A stretch of DNA of 64,000 nucleotides. Origin: SZUA-545 sp050297855. Lineage in GTDB: Bacteria > Campylobacterota > Campylobacteria > Campylobacterales > SZUA-545. Positions 8,868 through 17,841 of this stretch are shown one piece after another (position 1 is the stretch's first letter; each line of letters starts with the position of its first letter). Location of the stretch: NCBI GenBank assembly GCA_050297855.1, contig JBNKTC010000006.1, forward strand, positions 240,501 to 304,500. The letters are read 5' to 3'. The notes beneath the pieces are model-generated. The model saw only the letters and a list, made by a program, of their open reading frames with translations, searched no databases and was not told where the DNA came from. A program made the translations under genes and the position numbers.

Positions 8868-8904
8868 TTTTATAAAATCTCGCCCCGCCTTTTAAAAGAG
8901 CGGG
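8868..8904 (-). terminator. Probable terminator after the metG operon
   Basis: CCCGC (8884-8888) and GCGGG (8900-8904) pair around the palindrome CTTTTAAAAG with one bulged A. On the minus strand the stem is followed by CGAGATTTTATAAAAATTTTT. It lies 18 bp past the stop codon of the MurF-N-like gene and before the exchanger start. Confidence 0.45.
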
Positions 8905-8921
8905 AAGTTTTCAGGCGATTT

Positions 8922-9905
8922 TTAAAAGAGACCCGCTTCCCGGCGCTGCGGGAGGGTGTTAAATGCTTCGAGCAGTCCCTGAGGGTCTTCGCTCAATACA
9001 TATGCGTAGTTGAACCGTTCCTTCTGGAGCTTCTGCCGAAGATCCTCAAAGGAGGCGTAGCGGAGCATATCCCCGCCGGCATCGCTTGAGAAGCCCAGTA
9101 TCCGTCCCCACTTGAAGTGTTCGGACAAAAAAGCCTCCCCCTCCCGGACGTAGGAGTCGGAAAAGGGACGGTCTACGATCATGACACGGTCGGTCGCTAC
9201 CGGGCTGATCTTCATCCCGCGCGTAAGGTAGACCGCATGGAAGACCTCCGGGGTTCCGCCGCTCCATCCACACTCCAGGCCGTGCTGCCCGCAGAAGGAA
9301 ATCAGGGTGGCAAGGTACGCTTTCAGACGGGTCGCAACGGGAAAGGCATAGCGCATCCCCTCCAGCAGCATCTCCGTCTGGAAAAGGGACTCTTTACAGA
9401 CGCTTGGCGCACCGGCAGCCGGTTTCATCTCCTCCACGTCGGACGCCAGGGTGTCCAGCAGCATCCGGTCCGCGGAGAGGCAAAACCTAATCTCCTCCCT
9501 GTCGATCAGGGTGTCCACCAGGTTGATGATCGAATCCCCCAGCAGCATCACCTGCCGGTTCCGGCCCAGAAGGGATTCCGCGAGGGTATAGAGCGGTTCG
9601 TCACAATGGATAAAGCGGATATCCCGCTGGACAAGAAGGTAGCGCAGCAGCAGCAGCATCGCCTGGTTCGTATCCTCCACGCCGATCCAGGCAGTCTCGT
9701 CGTCGGCGACCGCACGGCTTTTGGGGACGATAACAGCGTAAGCGCCGTTTGCCAGGGCTTCGTCGATATCGCTGCCGAAAAGGGAGATAAAGAGATCCCC
9801 CCGCTTGACCTTTTTCGCATTGACGCGGACCTGTTCGATCCGGTTGATGGAGGGAGTATTTAAAAGCTCTCCGTGGACGATGTCTACCACCGAAGAGATG
9901 GTCAT
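8922..9905 (-). CDS. MurF/MurE N-terminal-domain-like orphan protein
   Basis: I do not recognise a named family. The first 80 residues resemble the UDP-binding N-terminal domain of Mur ligases: an early Ser-Val pair, then VKRGDLFISLFG at about 34-45 and GAYAVIVPKS near 54-63. The rest of the 327-residue protein lacks the ATP-binding GTNGKT loop and the ligase C-terminal domain, so it is not a Mur ligase. It contains a Walker-like stretch VMLLGDSIINLVDTLI near 118-133 that is not a P-loop. The start overlaps the metG stop in a TGATG arrangement, so the two are co-translated. Confidence 0.55.
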   Translation of the reverse strand: MTISSVVDIVHGELLNTPSINRIEQVRVNAKKVKRGDLFISLFGSDIDEALANGAYAVIVPKSRAVADDETAWIGVEDTNQAMLLLLRYLLVQRDIRFIHCDEPLYTLAESLLGRNRQVMLLGDSIINLVDTLIDREEIRFCLSADRMLLDTLASDVEEMKPAAGAPSVCKESLFQTEMLLEGMRYAFPVATRLKAYLATLISFCGQHGLECGWSGGTPEVFHAVYLTRGMKISPVATDRVMIVDRPFSDSYVREGEAFLSEHFKWGRILGFSSDAGGDMLRYASFEDLRQKLQKERFNYAYVLSEDPQGLLEAFNTLPQRREAGLF

Positions 9906-11839
9906 GAGACCTTTGTGCCTATCGTGACGTCACGCTGGGGCCGGATCAACGTCAGGCCGTTTTCATCCTTGGCCGCCAGGACCATCCCTTCGCTCAGCAT
10001 ACCCATCAGTTTGGCGGGCTTGAGGTTGGCTACGAGGCAGACCTGGGTGTTTAGAAGATCATCCGGGGAGTAGAACTCTTTGATCCCCGCCACGACCTGT
10101 CGGGTCTTCTCTTCGCCGATATCGACCTGCAGCAGAAGCAGTTTTTTACTCTTCTCCACCTCTTGGGCTTCGACGATCTTCCCGACCTTGATCTGGGTCG
10201 CGAAGAACTGGTCGATCGTGATGATCCCGACATCGGACCCCTCTTTGGCTTCGGCTTTTTTGACCTCTTTTTTGGGGGCCTCTTTTTGCTGCGGCTGCGC
10301 CTCTTCCATCAGCGGCTCTTCGATCTTCGGGAAAAGCGGCGGGATCTTCTCGATGACGAAATCTTCGAGCATACTCCCCTCTTTGACATATTTGCCAAAA
10401 CTGTCGGCATTGATCGCAAAACCGAGGGCCTCCGCGATCTTGTCAGCAGTCTTGGGCATGACCGGGGAGACCAGCAGGGCCGTTTTGGCCAGCAGGTTGG
10501 CTACAAGGCCCAGCAGACCCTGGACAACCTCTTCCCCGCCCTCTTTCATCTTGGTCCACGGCTGGGTCGTCTCGATGATCTTGTTGCCGATGGAGACGAT
10601 CTTCCAGACATCTTCCAGGTAGCGGTTAAGCTGCACTTCGTTCATATGCTCGTCAAGTCCGGCGATCGCATCGGCGGCGGCGTCCAGCTCGTGCTGGAAG
10701 TGAGCAGCTACTTTGGAGGAGCTGATGTTACCGTCGAAATATTTATGGCTCATCCCGATGATCCGGTTGAGCAGGTTCCCCAGGTCGTTCCCCAGGTCGT
10801 TGTTGATCCGGCCGATAAGGGCTCTTTGGGCAAAGTCCCCGTCCTGTCCGAAGGGGACTTCCCGCAGCATAAAGTAGCGGAAGTTCTCCAGGCCGTAGGC
10901 GTCTGCGACCTCTTTGGGCTTGATGACGTTCCCTTTGGACTTACTCATCTTCTCACCGTCACGCGTCCACCAACCGTGGGCTGCCACACAGCGCGGCAGC
11001 GGCATATCGAGGCTCATCAGGAAGGACGGCCAGAAGATCGCATGGAAGCGGAGGATATCTTTGCCGATCAGGTGGTAATTCGCAGGCCAGAAGCCCATCC
11101 CCTTATCATCCGTACCGTAGCCAAGTGCCGTCACGTAGTTCATTAGCGCATCGAGCCATACATAGACCACGTGTTTTGGATCGTTGATCGATTCGGGCAG
11201 CTGGACCCCCCAGCTGAAGCTTGTCCGGGTAATGGAGAGGTCATCAAGCCCCTGTTCGATAAAACGGATCACTTCGTTGCGGCGCGACTTGGGCAGGATC
11301 GCCTTGGGATTCTTTTCGATCCACTCCAGCAAAGGTTTTTCGTATTTGGAGAGTTTAAAGAAATAGCTCTCCTCTTTGAGCAGGTTCGTGGGCTTTCCGC
11401 ACTCGGGACAGAACTCACCGTCAACAAGCTGGCTTTCGGTAAAGAAGGTCTCGCAGCTGACGCAGTAGTGCCCTTCGTATTCGCCCTTATAGATGTCGCC
11501 TTTGTCGAACATCGTCTGGAACGCCTTCTGGACCCCTTTGATGTGGTCGGCATCGGTGGTACGGATAAACTTGTCGTACCCGATCTCGAACTCGTCCCAG
11601 AGGTCTTTGAACTTAGCGCTGATCTCGTCGGAGTACTCCGCCGGTGTTTTGCCGCGGTCCTGTGCGGAGTGTTCGATCTTCTGCCCGTGTTCGTCGGTCC
11701 CGGTCAGGAAGAAGGTCTCTTTGCCGTTCAGTTTGGCATAGCGTGCCAGGGTATCGGCCATGATCGTCGTATAGGCGTGCCCGATATGGGGGACGTCGTT
11801 GACATAATAGATCGGTGTGGTCACATAAAATTTGCTCAT
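9902..11839 (-). CDS. metG: Methionyl-tRNA synthetase
   Basis: Charges tRNA-Met in the cytosol. The class I motif appears as HIGHAYT (residues 18-24), the KMSKSKGN motif near 296-303, and a zinc knuckle CVSC...CPEC around 127-147. The C-terminal 110 residues form the EMAP/Arc1p-like tRNA-binding domain after an Ala/Lys/Glu-rich linker, giving the long homodimeric type of 645 residues. The start at 11839 (MSKFYVTTPIYY) is chosen over 11881 on family alignment and an AAGG upstream. A perfect 10-bp inverted repeat precedes the gene. Confidence 0.96.
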   Translation of the reverse strand: MSKFYVTTPIYYVNDVPHIGHAYTTIMADTLARYAKLNGKETFFLTGTDEHGQKIEHSAQDRGKTPAEYSDEISAKFKDLWDEFEIGYDKFIRTTDADHIKGVQKAFQTMFDKGDIYKGEYEGHYCVSCETFFTESQLVDGEFCPECGKPTNLLKEESYFFKLSKYEKPLLEWIEKNPKAILPKSRRNEVIRFIEQGLDDLSITRTSFSWGVQLPESINDPKHVVYVWLDALMNYVTALGYGTDDKGMGFWPANYHLIGKDILRFHAIFWPSFLMSLDMPLPRCVAAHGWWTRDGEKMSKSKGNVIKPKEVADAYGLENFRYFMLREVPFGQDGDFAQRALIGRINNDLGNDLGNLLNRIIGMSHKYFDGNISSSKVAAHFQHELDAAADAIAGLDEHMNEVQLNRYLEDVWKIVSIGNKIIETTQPWTKMKEGGEEVVQGLLGLVANLLAKTALLVSPVMPKTADKIAEALGFAINADSFGKYVKEGSMLEDFVIEKIPPLFPKIEEPLMEEAQPQQKEAPKKEVKKAEAKEGSDVGIITIDQFFATQIKVGKIVEAQEVEKSKKLLLLQVDIGEEKTRQVVAGIKEFYSPDDLLNTQVCLVANLKPAKLMGMLSEGMVLAAKDENGLTLIRPQRDVTIGTKVS

Positions 11840-11877
11840 ACTTGCCCTTGTTGCTCGGTGGTTTAGGTGGTCCCTAA

Positions 11878-11903
11878 CCAAAACGAACCGTGATTCGTTT
11901 TGG
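11878..11903. repeat. Perfect 10-bp inverted repeat in the metG leader
   Basis: CCAAAACGAA (11878-11887) and TTCGTTTTGG (11894-11903) flank a six-base loop in the 72-bp gap between the small Cys gene and metG. On the minus strand it is followed by TTAGGGACC, not by a U run, so it does not look like a terminator. It may shape the metG leader or process the polycistronic mRNA. Confidence 0.5.
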
Positions 11904-11911
11904 CCAGCGAC

Positions 11912-12127
11912 CTAGAATTCGAAGCCGCCGCCTTTGTCCTTGTGCATGCTGCGGTAGGCCGCATCCACAAACTCCTTGCGCAGTTCACACTCCAGGAGCT
12001 TCTCGCAGGTGTAGCAGCTCTCAAGGCCGTGTTCCTGCTGACACGCCTGGAGCTCATCCTTTTTTCGGATAAGCGCCAGCTCGTACTGGTCAAGTTCCTT
12101 GGTCTCAGGCGTCGGCTGCTGCTGCAT
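11912..12127 (-). CDS. Small Cys-containing protein between fbp and metG
   Basis: A 71-residue protein of unknown function. It begins MQQQPTPETKELDQYE, contains a C-x12-C-x2-C-x5-C pattern (residues 29-51), and then a conserved-looking tail RKEFVDAAYRSMHKDKGG. The start at 12127 overlaps fbp by 23 bp; longer frames upstream are Arg/Thr-rich shadow. A small unknown gene sits at the same place between fbp and metG in Campylobacter jejuni as I recall it, which supports a real, conserved gene. The cysteines could bind a metal. Confidence 0.75.
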   Translation of the reverse strand: MQQQPTPETKELDQYELALIRKKDELQACQQEHGLESCYTCEKLLECELRKEFVDAAYRSMHKDKGGGFEF

Positions 12128-12959
12128 AACGTTCCCTGACCAGCGCGATCTCCTCTTTGGATCCGAAGAAGCACGGAGTCGTATCGTGGTGGTTCTCCGG
12201 CGCCAGCTCCAGCACACGCCCAAAGCCGTCGATCGCTTCGCCGCCCGCCAGCTCGTAGATGTGCGCAAACGGGAAGACCTCGAAAACCATCCGCAGTTTG
12301 CCGTCGGGTTTGTCCGTCGTTCCGGGGTAGCTGAAGAGGCCGCCGCCCTTGATCAGGATCTGGTGAAGGTCGGGGACCATCCCACCCGAATAGCGCAGGC
12401 GGTAACCCGAAGCGAAGAGGTCGTCGATCATCTTCTTGTGATGCTTCGGCCAGTGCTGCTGTGTCCCGCCGCTGGCGTTAAGCTTACCCTTTTTGTTCAG
12501 GTGCAGGGTCTGGATAAAGTGGAAGGTCTTGTCCTTGGCCAGCCGGTACATGGAGACCTCCCCTTCGTAGCCGATAACGATCTCGACACGCGGCCCGTAG
12601 ACGACATAGGCACTGGCAACGAGGTTCTTGCCGGCAAAATCCTCTTCGTAGATCCCGAAGATGGAACCGACCGAGAGGTTCACATCGGCCAGGCTGGAGC
12701 CGTCGAGGGGATCGTATCCTACAAGAAAGCGGCCGTTTTCATTGACCATGTCCACCTGCTCCTTCTCTTCGCTTGCCAGGGCTTTGACACTTGCGATCTT
12801 GGAGAACTCCTCTTCGATGATATAGTCACTGCGGATATCGAGCTTGAGCTGGACATCACCGGAAGAGTTGGTATTCTCCGCATATCCCGTATCGTCGTAT
12901 TTGATCGCTTCGGAGATACGGAGGGCCGATACTTTGATCGCTTCAAAAATTTCTGTCAT
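12105..12959 (-). CDS. fbp: Fructose-1,6-bisphosphatase, class I
   Basis: Hydrolyses fructose 1,6-bisphosphate in gluconeogenesis. The metal-binding segment YDPLDGSSLADVNLSVGSIFG is split around residues 79-99 (DPLDGSS at its heart), and the substrate region YSGGMVPDLHQIL is near 196-208. At 284 residues it is shorter than the E. coli enzyme but usual for this group. It follows mobB by 3 bp. Its presence with pgk, gap and pyk in the same window fits autotrophic or gluconeogenic carbon flow. Confidence 0.93.
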   Translation of the reverse strand: MTEIFEAIKVSALRISEAIKYDDTGYAENTNSSGDVQLKLDIRSDYIIEEEFSKIASVKALASEEKEQVDMVNENGRFLVGYDPLDGSSLADVNLSVGSIFGIYEEDFAGKNLVASAYVVYGPRVEIVIGYEGEVSMYRLAKDKTFHFIQTLHLNKKGKLNASGGTQQHWPKHHKKMIDDLFASGYRLRYSGGMVPDLHQILIKGGGLFSYPGTTDKPDGKLRMVFEVFPFAHIYELAGGEAIDGFGRVLELAPENHHDTTPCFFGSKEEIALVRERYAAAADA

Positions 12960-12962
12960 TGT

Positions 12963-13454
12963 CTAAACCTCTTTCGCATGTTGCTTGATCCACTCGATCA
13001 CATTCTCCGGGGAGTTGAGATCGAGGATATCGATGGATTCGGGGATGTTCTCTTTTTTCGGATCGATCGTATCGTCGACCGCCATGGCATCCGAACAGTC
13101 GAAGTAACTCTCGTCAACACGGTTTCTGAAGATGGCGATACGCGGCAGGGGCAGCGTCTTGAGCCCCTCGACCAGGAGGAAATCGAAGTCGCCGAAATGC
13201 TCGATCATCTCGTCCAGTGTCTGACTTTTATGGGAGAAGTAGGTGGTACGGTTGGGGGAGACGACGGCCACTTCGGCACCGGTCTGGTAGAACTTGAAGC
13301 TATCCTTCCCCTCGACGTCGAACCGCGCCTTGTCCTTGGGATCGTTCTTGATAATCGCGACTTTGTAGTCGTCGAGCAGAATAGAGGCGACCTTCTGGAT
13401 GATGGTCGTTTTTCCGCTGTTTGAGGGTCCTGTGAAAGCAACCGCTTTTCTCAT
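12963..13454 (-). CDS. mobB: Molybdopterin-guanine dinucleotide biosynthesis protein MobB
   Basis: MobB is a GTP-binding helper in making the MGD form of the molybdenum cofactor. The P-loop GPSNSGKTT is at residues 9-17, followed by IIQKVASILL, and the second nucleotide motif lies around DFLLVEGLKTLPLPRI (112-127), where the VEG triad is typical. The 163-residue length is normal. It heads the mobB-fbp-small Cys-metG run. Confidence 0.92.
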   Translation of the reverse strand: MRKAVAFTGPSNSGKTTIIQKVASILLDDYKVAIIKNDPKDKARFDVEGKDSFKFYQTGAEVAVVSPNRTTYFSHKSQTLDEMIEHFGDFDFLLVEGLKTLPLPRIAIFRNRVDESYFDCSDAMAVDDTIDPKKENIPESIDILDLNSPENVIEWIKQHAKEV

Positions 13455-13566
13455 AAATCACCTTGGTTTCGTATCTTGTTTTCTGGGCGTATTATAGCCA
13501 AAATAGGCTTGATACCGCTTAACGCCGCACCGGCCCCGGCGGCGCGGCCCATAATCTGCGGATATC

Positions 13567-13575
13567 TGCTATACT
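13567..13575 (+). promoter_or_regulatory. Extended -10 promoter of dbpA
   Basis: TGCTATACT is identical to the element before argB and lies 31 bp before the dbpA start codon. No convincing -35 hexamer is seen. Confidence 0.5.
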
Positions 13576-13605
13576 TCGGCTATCAAAAAACAAAGCTTCC
13601 AAATC

Positions 13606-14988
13606 ATGAACCAAGAGACTTTTTCTACCCTCGGGCTGCGGCCTGATCTTCTACAAAACCTCGAAAGCCTGGGCTATGCCCGTATGACCCCGATCCAGCG
13701 GGAGGCCCTGCCCCATGTCCTCGCCGGAAGCGACCTGATCGCCAAGGCGAAAACGGGAAGCGGAAAGACTGCAGCCTTCGGGGTCGGGATCATTAACAGC
13801 ATCGATACGAAGACCCCCGCCCCCCAGGCCCTTATCCTCTGCCCGACGCGCGAGCTGGCCGACCAGGTCGCCAAAGAGCTGCGCCGCCTGGCACGCACGA
13901 CTCCCAATGTCAAGATCCTCTCCCTCTGCGGTGGCACGCCCATGCGACCCCAGATCGCGTCGCTCGAACACGGGGCCCATATCCTGGTGGGAACGCCGGG
14001 GCGTATCCAGGATCACCTCGGCAAAGGCACCCTTTACCTCAAACGGCTGGAACGCCTGGTACTGGATGAGGCGGACCGTATGCTCGATATGGGATTTTAC
14101 GACGCCATCATGCAGATCATCCGCCATACCCCCGCCAAACGCCAGACCCTGCTCTTCTCGGCAACCTTCCCCGACTCCGTCCTGGATCTAAAAGAGCACG
14201 TCCTGCACGCCCCGGCGGAAGTCAGCATCGATACGGAGCATGAAGCCAGTGTCATCACCCAGCACTTTTATGAAGCCCCAGCAGATACAAAAGAGCAGGC
14301 CCTTTTGCATCTCCTGGATCACTACCGCCCCAAAAACGCCGTCATCTTCTGCAATACGAAAGCGGCCTGCATGGATGTGGCGAAGTTCCTGAACGGTTCC
14401 GGTTTCCACGCCATTGATATACATGGTGACCTTGAGCAGTATGAGCGGACCGAAGCGCTGGTACAGTTTGCCAACGGCAGCAGCTCGATCCTCGTGGCCA
14501 CCGACGTGGCGGCGCGGGGACTTGACATCAAAGAGCTCGCCGCCGTCATCAGCTACGATGTCGCCTACGATCCCCAGGTCCATATCCACCGGATCGGACG
14601 GACCGGGCGCGCCGGTAACGAAGGGCTGGCCCTGACCCTCTATACCGAACGCGAAGACAAACAGCTCGACGCGCTGGAAGCGTACACCGGCCGGGCACTC
14701 CCCTTTGCCTCGCTGGACGCCCTGGAGAGGAACGGCAGCTACGATCATCATCCGCTCATGGCCACCCTCTGCATCGACGGGGGGCGCAAGCAGAAAGTCC
14801 GCCCGGGCGATATCCTGGGCGCCCTGACCAAGGATGCCGGGCTTCCCGGCGATGCCGTCGGTAAGATCGATATCTTCGAGTTTCAATCCTATGTGGCCGT
14901 CAAACGCGAGCGTGCCGACGAAGCGCTGCAGGCACTGCGAAACGGCCGGATCAAAGGGCGCAACTTCCGGATATGGCACCTGGGCTGA
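13606..14988 (+). CDS. dbpA: DbpA-type DEAD-box RNA helicase
   Basis: An ATP-dependent RNA helicase that acts in large-subunit assembly by recognising 23S rRNA hairpin 92. The DEAD-box motifs are in order: Q motif near residues 4-30, AKTGSGKT (45-52), PTRELA (82-87), GTPGR, VLDEADRM (148-155), SAT, and HRIGRTGRAG near 327-336. The last 75 residues form the DbpA RNA-binding domain (RPGDILGALTKDAGL, ending in RNFRIWHLG), which separates DbpA from other DEAD-box proteins. The length of 460 residues is typical. Confidence 0.93.
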   Translation: MNQETFSTLGLRPDLLQNLESLGYARMTPIQREALPHVLAGSDLIAKAKTGSGKTAAFGVGIINSIDTKTPAPQALILCPTRELADQVAKELRRLARTTPNVKILSLCGGTPMRPQIASLEHGAHILVGTPGRIQDHLGKGTLYLKRLERLVLDEADRMLDMGFYDAIMQIIRHTPAKRQTLLFSATFPDSVLDLKEHVLHAPAEVSIDTEHEASVITQHFYEAPADTKEQALLHLLDHYRPKNAVIFCNTKAACMDVAKFLNGSGFHAIDIHGDLEQYERTEALVQFANGSSSILVATDVAARGLDIKELAAVISYDVAYDPQVHIHRIGRTGRAGNEGLALTLYTEREDKQLDALEAYTGRALPFASLDALERNGSYDHHPLMATLCIDGGRKQKVRPGDILGALTKDAGLPGDAVGKIDIFEFQSYVAVKRERADEALQALRNGRIKGRNFRIWHLG

Positions 14989-15071
14989 CCCCTTCACGTC
15001 CGGGAAGTCAGTGAGCACGATACCGAACCGTCACACGGTTTTGCCATGATTATCCCAAACAGGGGGAAGAG

Positions 15072-15791
15072 ATGGAGTTTACAGCGGCGACTTTTTGCCT
15101 GACGACATGCGCCATCCTGGCCGGCTCGCTGATGCAGGCGGTCACGGGACTGGGGGCCGGACTGGTGATCGTCCCCCTTTTGGCGCTGATCAGTTTCCAC
15201 CTTGTCCCCGCCCCCATGATCTTTGCTTCCATCGCCCTCTCCTCCATTATGGCCTACCGGGGACGCCGGGAGATCGAAGCCCGGGGTCTTAAACACCTCA
15301 CGTTCGGACTTATTACAGGCACTATCGTCGCCGCACTCTTCATTGCCAATACACCCCTGGAAAAACTGGGGATCGTATTCGGGATCGTCCTCCTGGCAGC
15401 GGTGAGCATCACCCTTCTTTTAAAGACGATCCCTTTCCGCCCTCCGCTTCTTCTGGCCGGCGGGTTCATCTCGGGCGTCATGGGAACTGCGGCCGGGATC
15501 GGCGCGCCTGTCCTTGCCCTGCTCTACCAGCACCATCCCGCGCCCGTGCTCCGGTCGACCCTGGCATACCTCTATCTGATCTCATCCGTGATGATGCTCT
15601 TTTTTCTCCATTTTGCAGGTCGGTTCGGCCTGGCGGAACTGATCCTGGGGCTCTACCTGGTTCCCGGTTTTCTTCTGGGGTATCTCATCTCCCCCCGACT
15701 GGTGCGGATACTGGGGCGGCGGAGTATCCGTCCCCTCGTCCTGCTTTTTGCCTCGGGCAGCGCCCTGCTCCTGATCGTCAAAAGCCTCTGA
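15072..15791 (+). CDS. TauE/SafE-type sulfite or organosulfonate exporter
   Basis: A 239-residue inner-membrane protein with about seven to eight hydrophobic helices. The family repeat is visible in the N-terminal half around GLGAGLVIVPLLAL and again as GVMGTAAGIGAPVLALLYQ near 137-155. Members of this family export sulfite, sulfonates or other anions; the substrate here is not defined by sequence. The start has GGGGGAAGAG upstream. It stands alone, 83 bp after dbpA. Confidence 0.85.
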   Translation: MEFTAATFCLTTCAILAGSLMQAVTGLGAGLVIVPLLALISFHLVPAPMIFASIALSSIMAYRGRREIEARGLKHLTFGLITGTIVAALFIANTPLEKLGIVFGIVLLAAVSITLLLKTIPFRPPLLLAGGFISGVMGTAAGIGAPVLALLYQHHPAPVLRSTLAYLYLISSVMMLFFLHFAGRFGLAELILGLYLVPGFLLGYLISPRLVRILGRRSIRPLVLLFASGSALLLIVKSL

Positions 15792-15833
15792 TTTTTTGTA
15801 AAAAAATGGGTACAAAACGGCCCGTTTCGGTGT

Positions 15834-15839
15834 ATAATG
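15834..15839 (+). promoter_or_regulatory. -10 element before the 2OG oxygenase gene
   Basis: TATAAT lies 26 bp before the TTG start at 15866, downstream of an AT-rich stretch (15790-15815). The short leader contains GGAG six bases before the start. Confidence 0.5.
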
Positions 15840-15865
15840 CACTACTTTAATCCACGGAGCCCTTA

Positions 15866-16591
15866 TTGCAACAGATCAGCGGTACGATATTCTGTGACAG
15901 CGTCCTTGAGGGACTTACGATCGAGACGCGTCTTCTTCCCAGTCCCTACCATGAGCTTCCCTACATGGTCATCGACGGCTTCCTCGACAGAGCGGCCTGC
16001 ACCCGGATCGCAGGCGAAGTACGAAAAAGCGACGATGCCATCCGAGCCATGCTTAAAACAACCATGACCGAAGGTGTTATCGACCCCAGCGTAGACGAAT
16101 CCGTACGCAAAACCCACATCTACACGCTTGACGAACATCTTGCCGGACTTTACCGCGAGGCGTTTGCCGCCCATCAGCCGCTAATCGAGCGTTTTTTTAA
16201 CGTCGCCCTGACGACGGCGACCGAGATCCAGGTGCTGGAGTATCAAAAAGGGTTTTTCTACAAACGCCATGCCGACGACTCCAGCGAACTGATTGACCCG
16301 CGCGGCCACCTGGCCGGGTTTGTCCCCGTCGCGCCCCAGCGTAAGATCACAACGGTCCTCTTTGCCACGACCCATTGCGAACACGAGAGTGATGAAACGG
16401 GCTGTTTCCAGGGGGGTGAACTGGTCTTTAACTATCTTATGGATACCGAGGGGCGGCAGATAAAACTCCGTCCGAAAGCGGGCCAGATGGTCGTCTTCCC
16501 CAGCAACCCGATCTTCAGCCACGAGGTCCTGCCGGTCACCGGGGGATACCGCCTGACACTGGTGCAGTGGCATAACGCCATCATCCACTAG
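15866..16591 (+). CDS. 2-oxoglutarate/Fe(II)-dependent oxygenase (prolyl-4-hydroxylase type)
   Basis: A 241-residue cupin-fold oxygenase. Its iron ligands appear as HAD (YKRHADD, about residues 133-135) and a distal His in IFSHEV near 215, followed by the 2-oxoglutarate-binding Arg in YRLTLVQWHN. GGELVFNYL lies between them as in the P4Hc family. The start is TTG with GGAG six bases before it and a TATAAT upstream. The substrate is unknown; relatives hydroxylate prolines or small molecules. It ends with a 4-bp overlap with the convergent kinase gene. Confidence 0.85.
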   Translation: MQQISGTIFCDSVLEGLTIETRLLPSPYHELPYMVIDGFLDRAACTRIAGEVRKSDDAIRAMLKTTMTEGVIDPSVDESVRKTHIYTLDEHLAGLYREAFAAHQPLIERFFNVALTTATEIQVLEYQKGFFYKRHADDSSELIDPRGHLAGFVPVAPQRKITTVLFATTHCEHESDETGCFQGGELVFNYLMDTEGRQIKLRPKAGQMVVFPSNPIFSHEVLPVTGGYRLTLVQWHNAIIH

Positions 16592-17841
16592 TTACCCTCA
16601 GCGACGATGTTCTCCTTATTCAGCCGGATCGTAAAAAGGGCGCCTTCCCCGTCGTTCTTGACCGACAGGTTGCCCTTCATGTTTTGGTCGATGATCATCT
16701 TGGACATATAGAGCCCGATCCCGGTCCCTTTCCCCTCCTCTTTGGTCGTAAAATAGGGATCAAAGACCCTGTCGATCACCTCTTTGGGGATGCCCCCCGC
16801 ATTATCGCCGATCGTAATGACCATATCGCCGCCGTCCATAAAGGAGCGGATGGCGATCTTTCCCTCCTTTACATGACGTTCGTCCATCACGTCCTTGGCA
16901 TTTTTGATGATATTGACCACCACCTGGGAAAACTCGTTTTTAAACCCGAAGATTCGGCTGTGGTGCCGCAGGTCCAGCTCCATCGACACCCCGCTGTGGC
17001 GCAGCCCGGCATCGACCAGGGCCAGGGTATCGTCGATCACTTCGTCCAGGGTAAAGAGCGATTTTTTTTTGTTGGGTTTGAAGAAGTTTTTAAAATCATC
17101 GATCGTCTCGGACATCCGGTTGATGACCCGCAGGGAAGTTTTGACGTTTTTGTCCAGGTACGCCTCGTCCAGCTCGCCGTATTCGAAGGCGTCCTGGATA
17201 TCCTGGATCTGGAGTGCCAGGGTATTGAGCGGCTGGCGCCACTGGTGGGCGATGTTCCCGATCATCTCACCCATGGCCGCCAGGCGAGACTGCTGGAGCA
17301 TCATATACTTCTGCTCGATCTCATGGGTAATATCCTCCAGGCTGGCGACATAGATCTTCGGCTCCCCCCTGCTGCAGCCGAATGCGAGCCGGGCGATAAA
17401 GATGGAGCCGTCTTTTTTGCTGAACTCCACTTCGTTCCCCTCTTCAAAGAAGTCATGATGGCCGTTGTGTATCAGCAGGTCGATCATCCGGCGGTTCTTC
17501 TCATAAAGGTCGAACCCGAAGACGCTCTCGAGCGTCATTTTCCCGATGACATCTGCCTCTTCGTAGCCGAACATCCGCTCCGCACTCTTGTTATAGGTCA
17601 GGATATTCAGCTCCGCATCAAAGGCGATGATCGCGCTGGCCGTCGTCTCCAGGACCATGGTACGGTGTGTCTTCTCCTTCTCCAGCTCGCTGTTCTTGTC
17701 CCGGATCAGCTTCTGGAGCTCGACCAGCTTTTTGTTGGACGCTTCGAGGTCCTGCTGGATATGGTAGTTCTGTTTGAGGGCGTCCTGGAGGACCTTGTTC
17801 TTGGCCTGGAGCTTGGCAAGCTCCTTCTCCGCATTAGCCAT
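16588..17841 (-). CDS. Soluble PAS-domain sensor histidine kinase
   Basis: A 417-residue kinase with no transmembrane segment. Residues 1-65 form a coiled coil, followed by a PAS domain at about 70-185 with its PAC-like end (YVASLEDITHEIEQ). The phosphoacceptor histidine is in IAHQWRQPLN near 212-221, the type common in Campylobacterota kinases. ATP-binding boxes follow: NIIKNAKDV, DNAGGI, FDPYFTTK and GTGIGLY. The start at 17841 overlaps the di-iron ODP gene by 8 bp, so the pair is probably one sensory unit. No response regulator is adjacent. Confidence 0.9.
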   Translation of the reverse strand: MANAEKELAKLQAKNKVLQDALKQNYHIQQDLEASNKKLVELQKLIRDKNSELEKEKTHRTMVLETTASAIIAFDAELNILTYNKSAERMFGYEEADVIGKMTLESVFGFDLYEKNRRMIDLLIHNGHHDFFEEGNEVEFSKKDGSIFIARLAFGCSRGEPKIYVASLEDITHEIEQKYMMLQQSRLAAMGEMIGNIAHQWRQPLNTLALQIQDIQDAFEYGELDEAYLDKNVKTSLRVINRMSETIDDFKNFFKPNKKKSLFTLDEVIDDTLALVDAGLRHSGVSMELDLRHHSRIFGFKNEFSQVVVNIIKNAKDVMDERHVKEGKIAIRSFMDGGDMVITIGDNAGGIPKEVIDRVFDPYFTTKEEGKGTGIGLYMSKMIIDQNMKGNLSVKNDGEGALFTIRLNKENIVAEGN

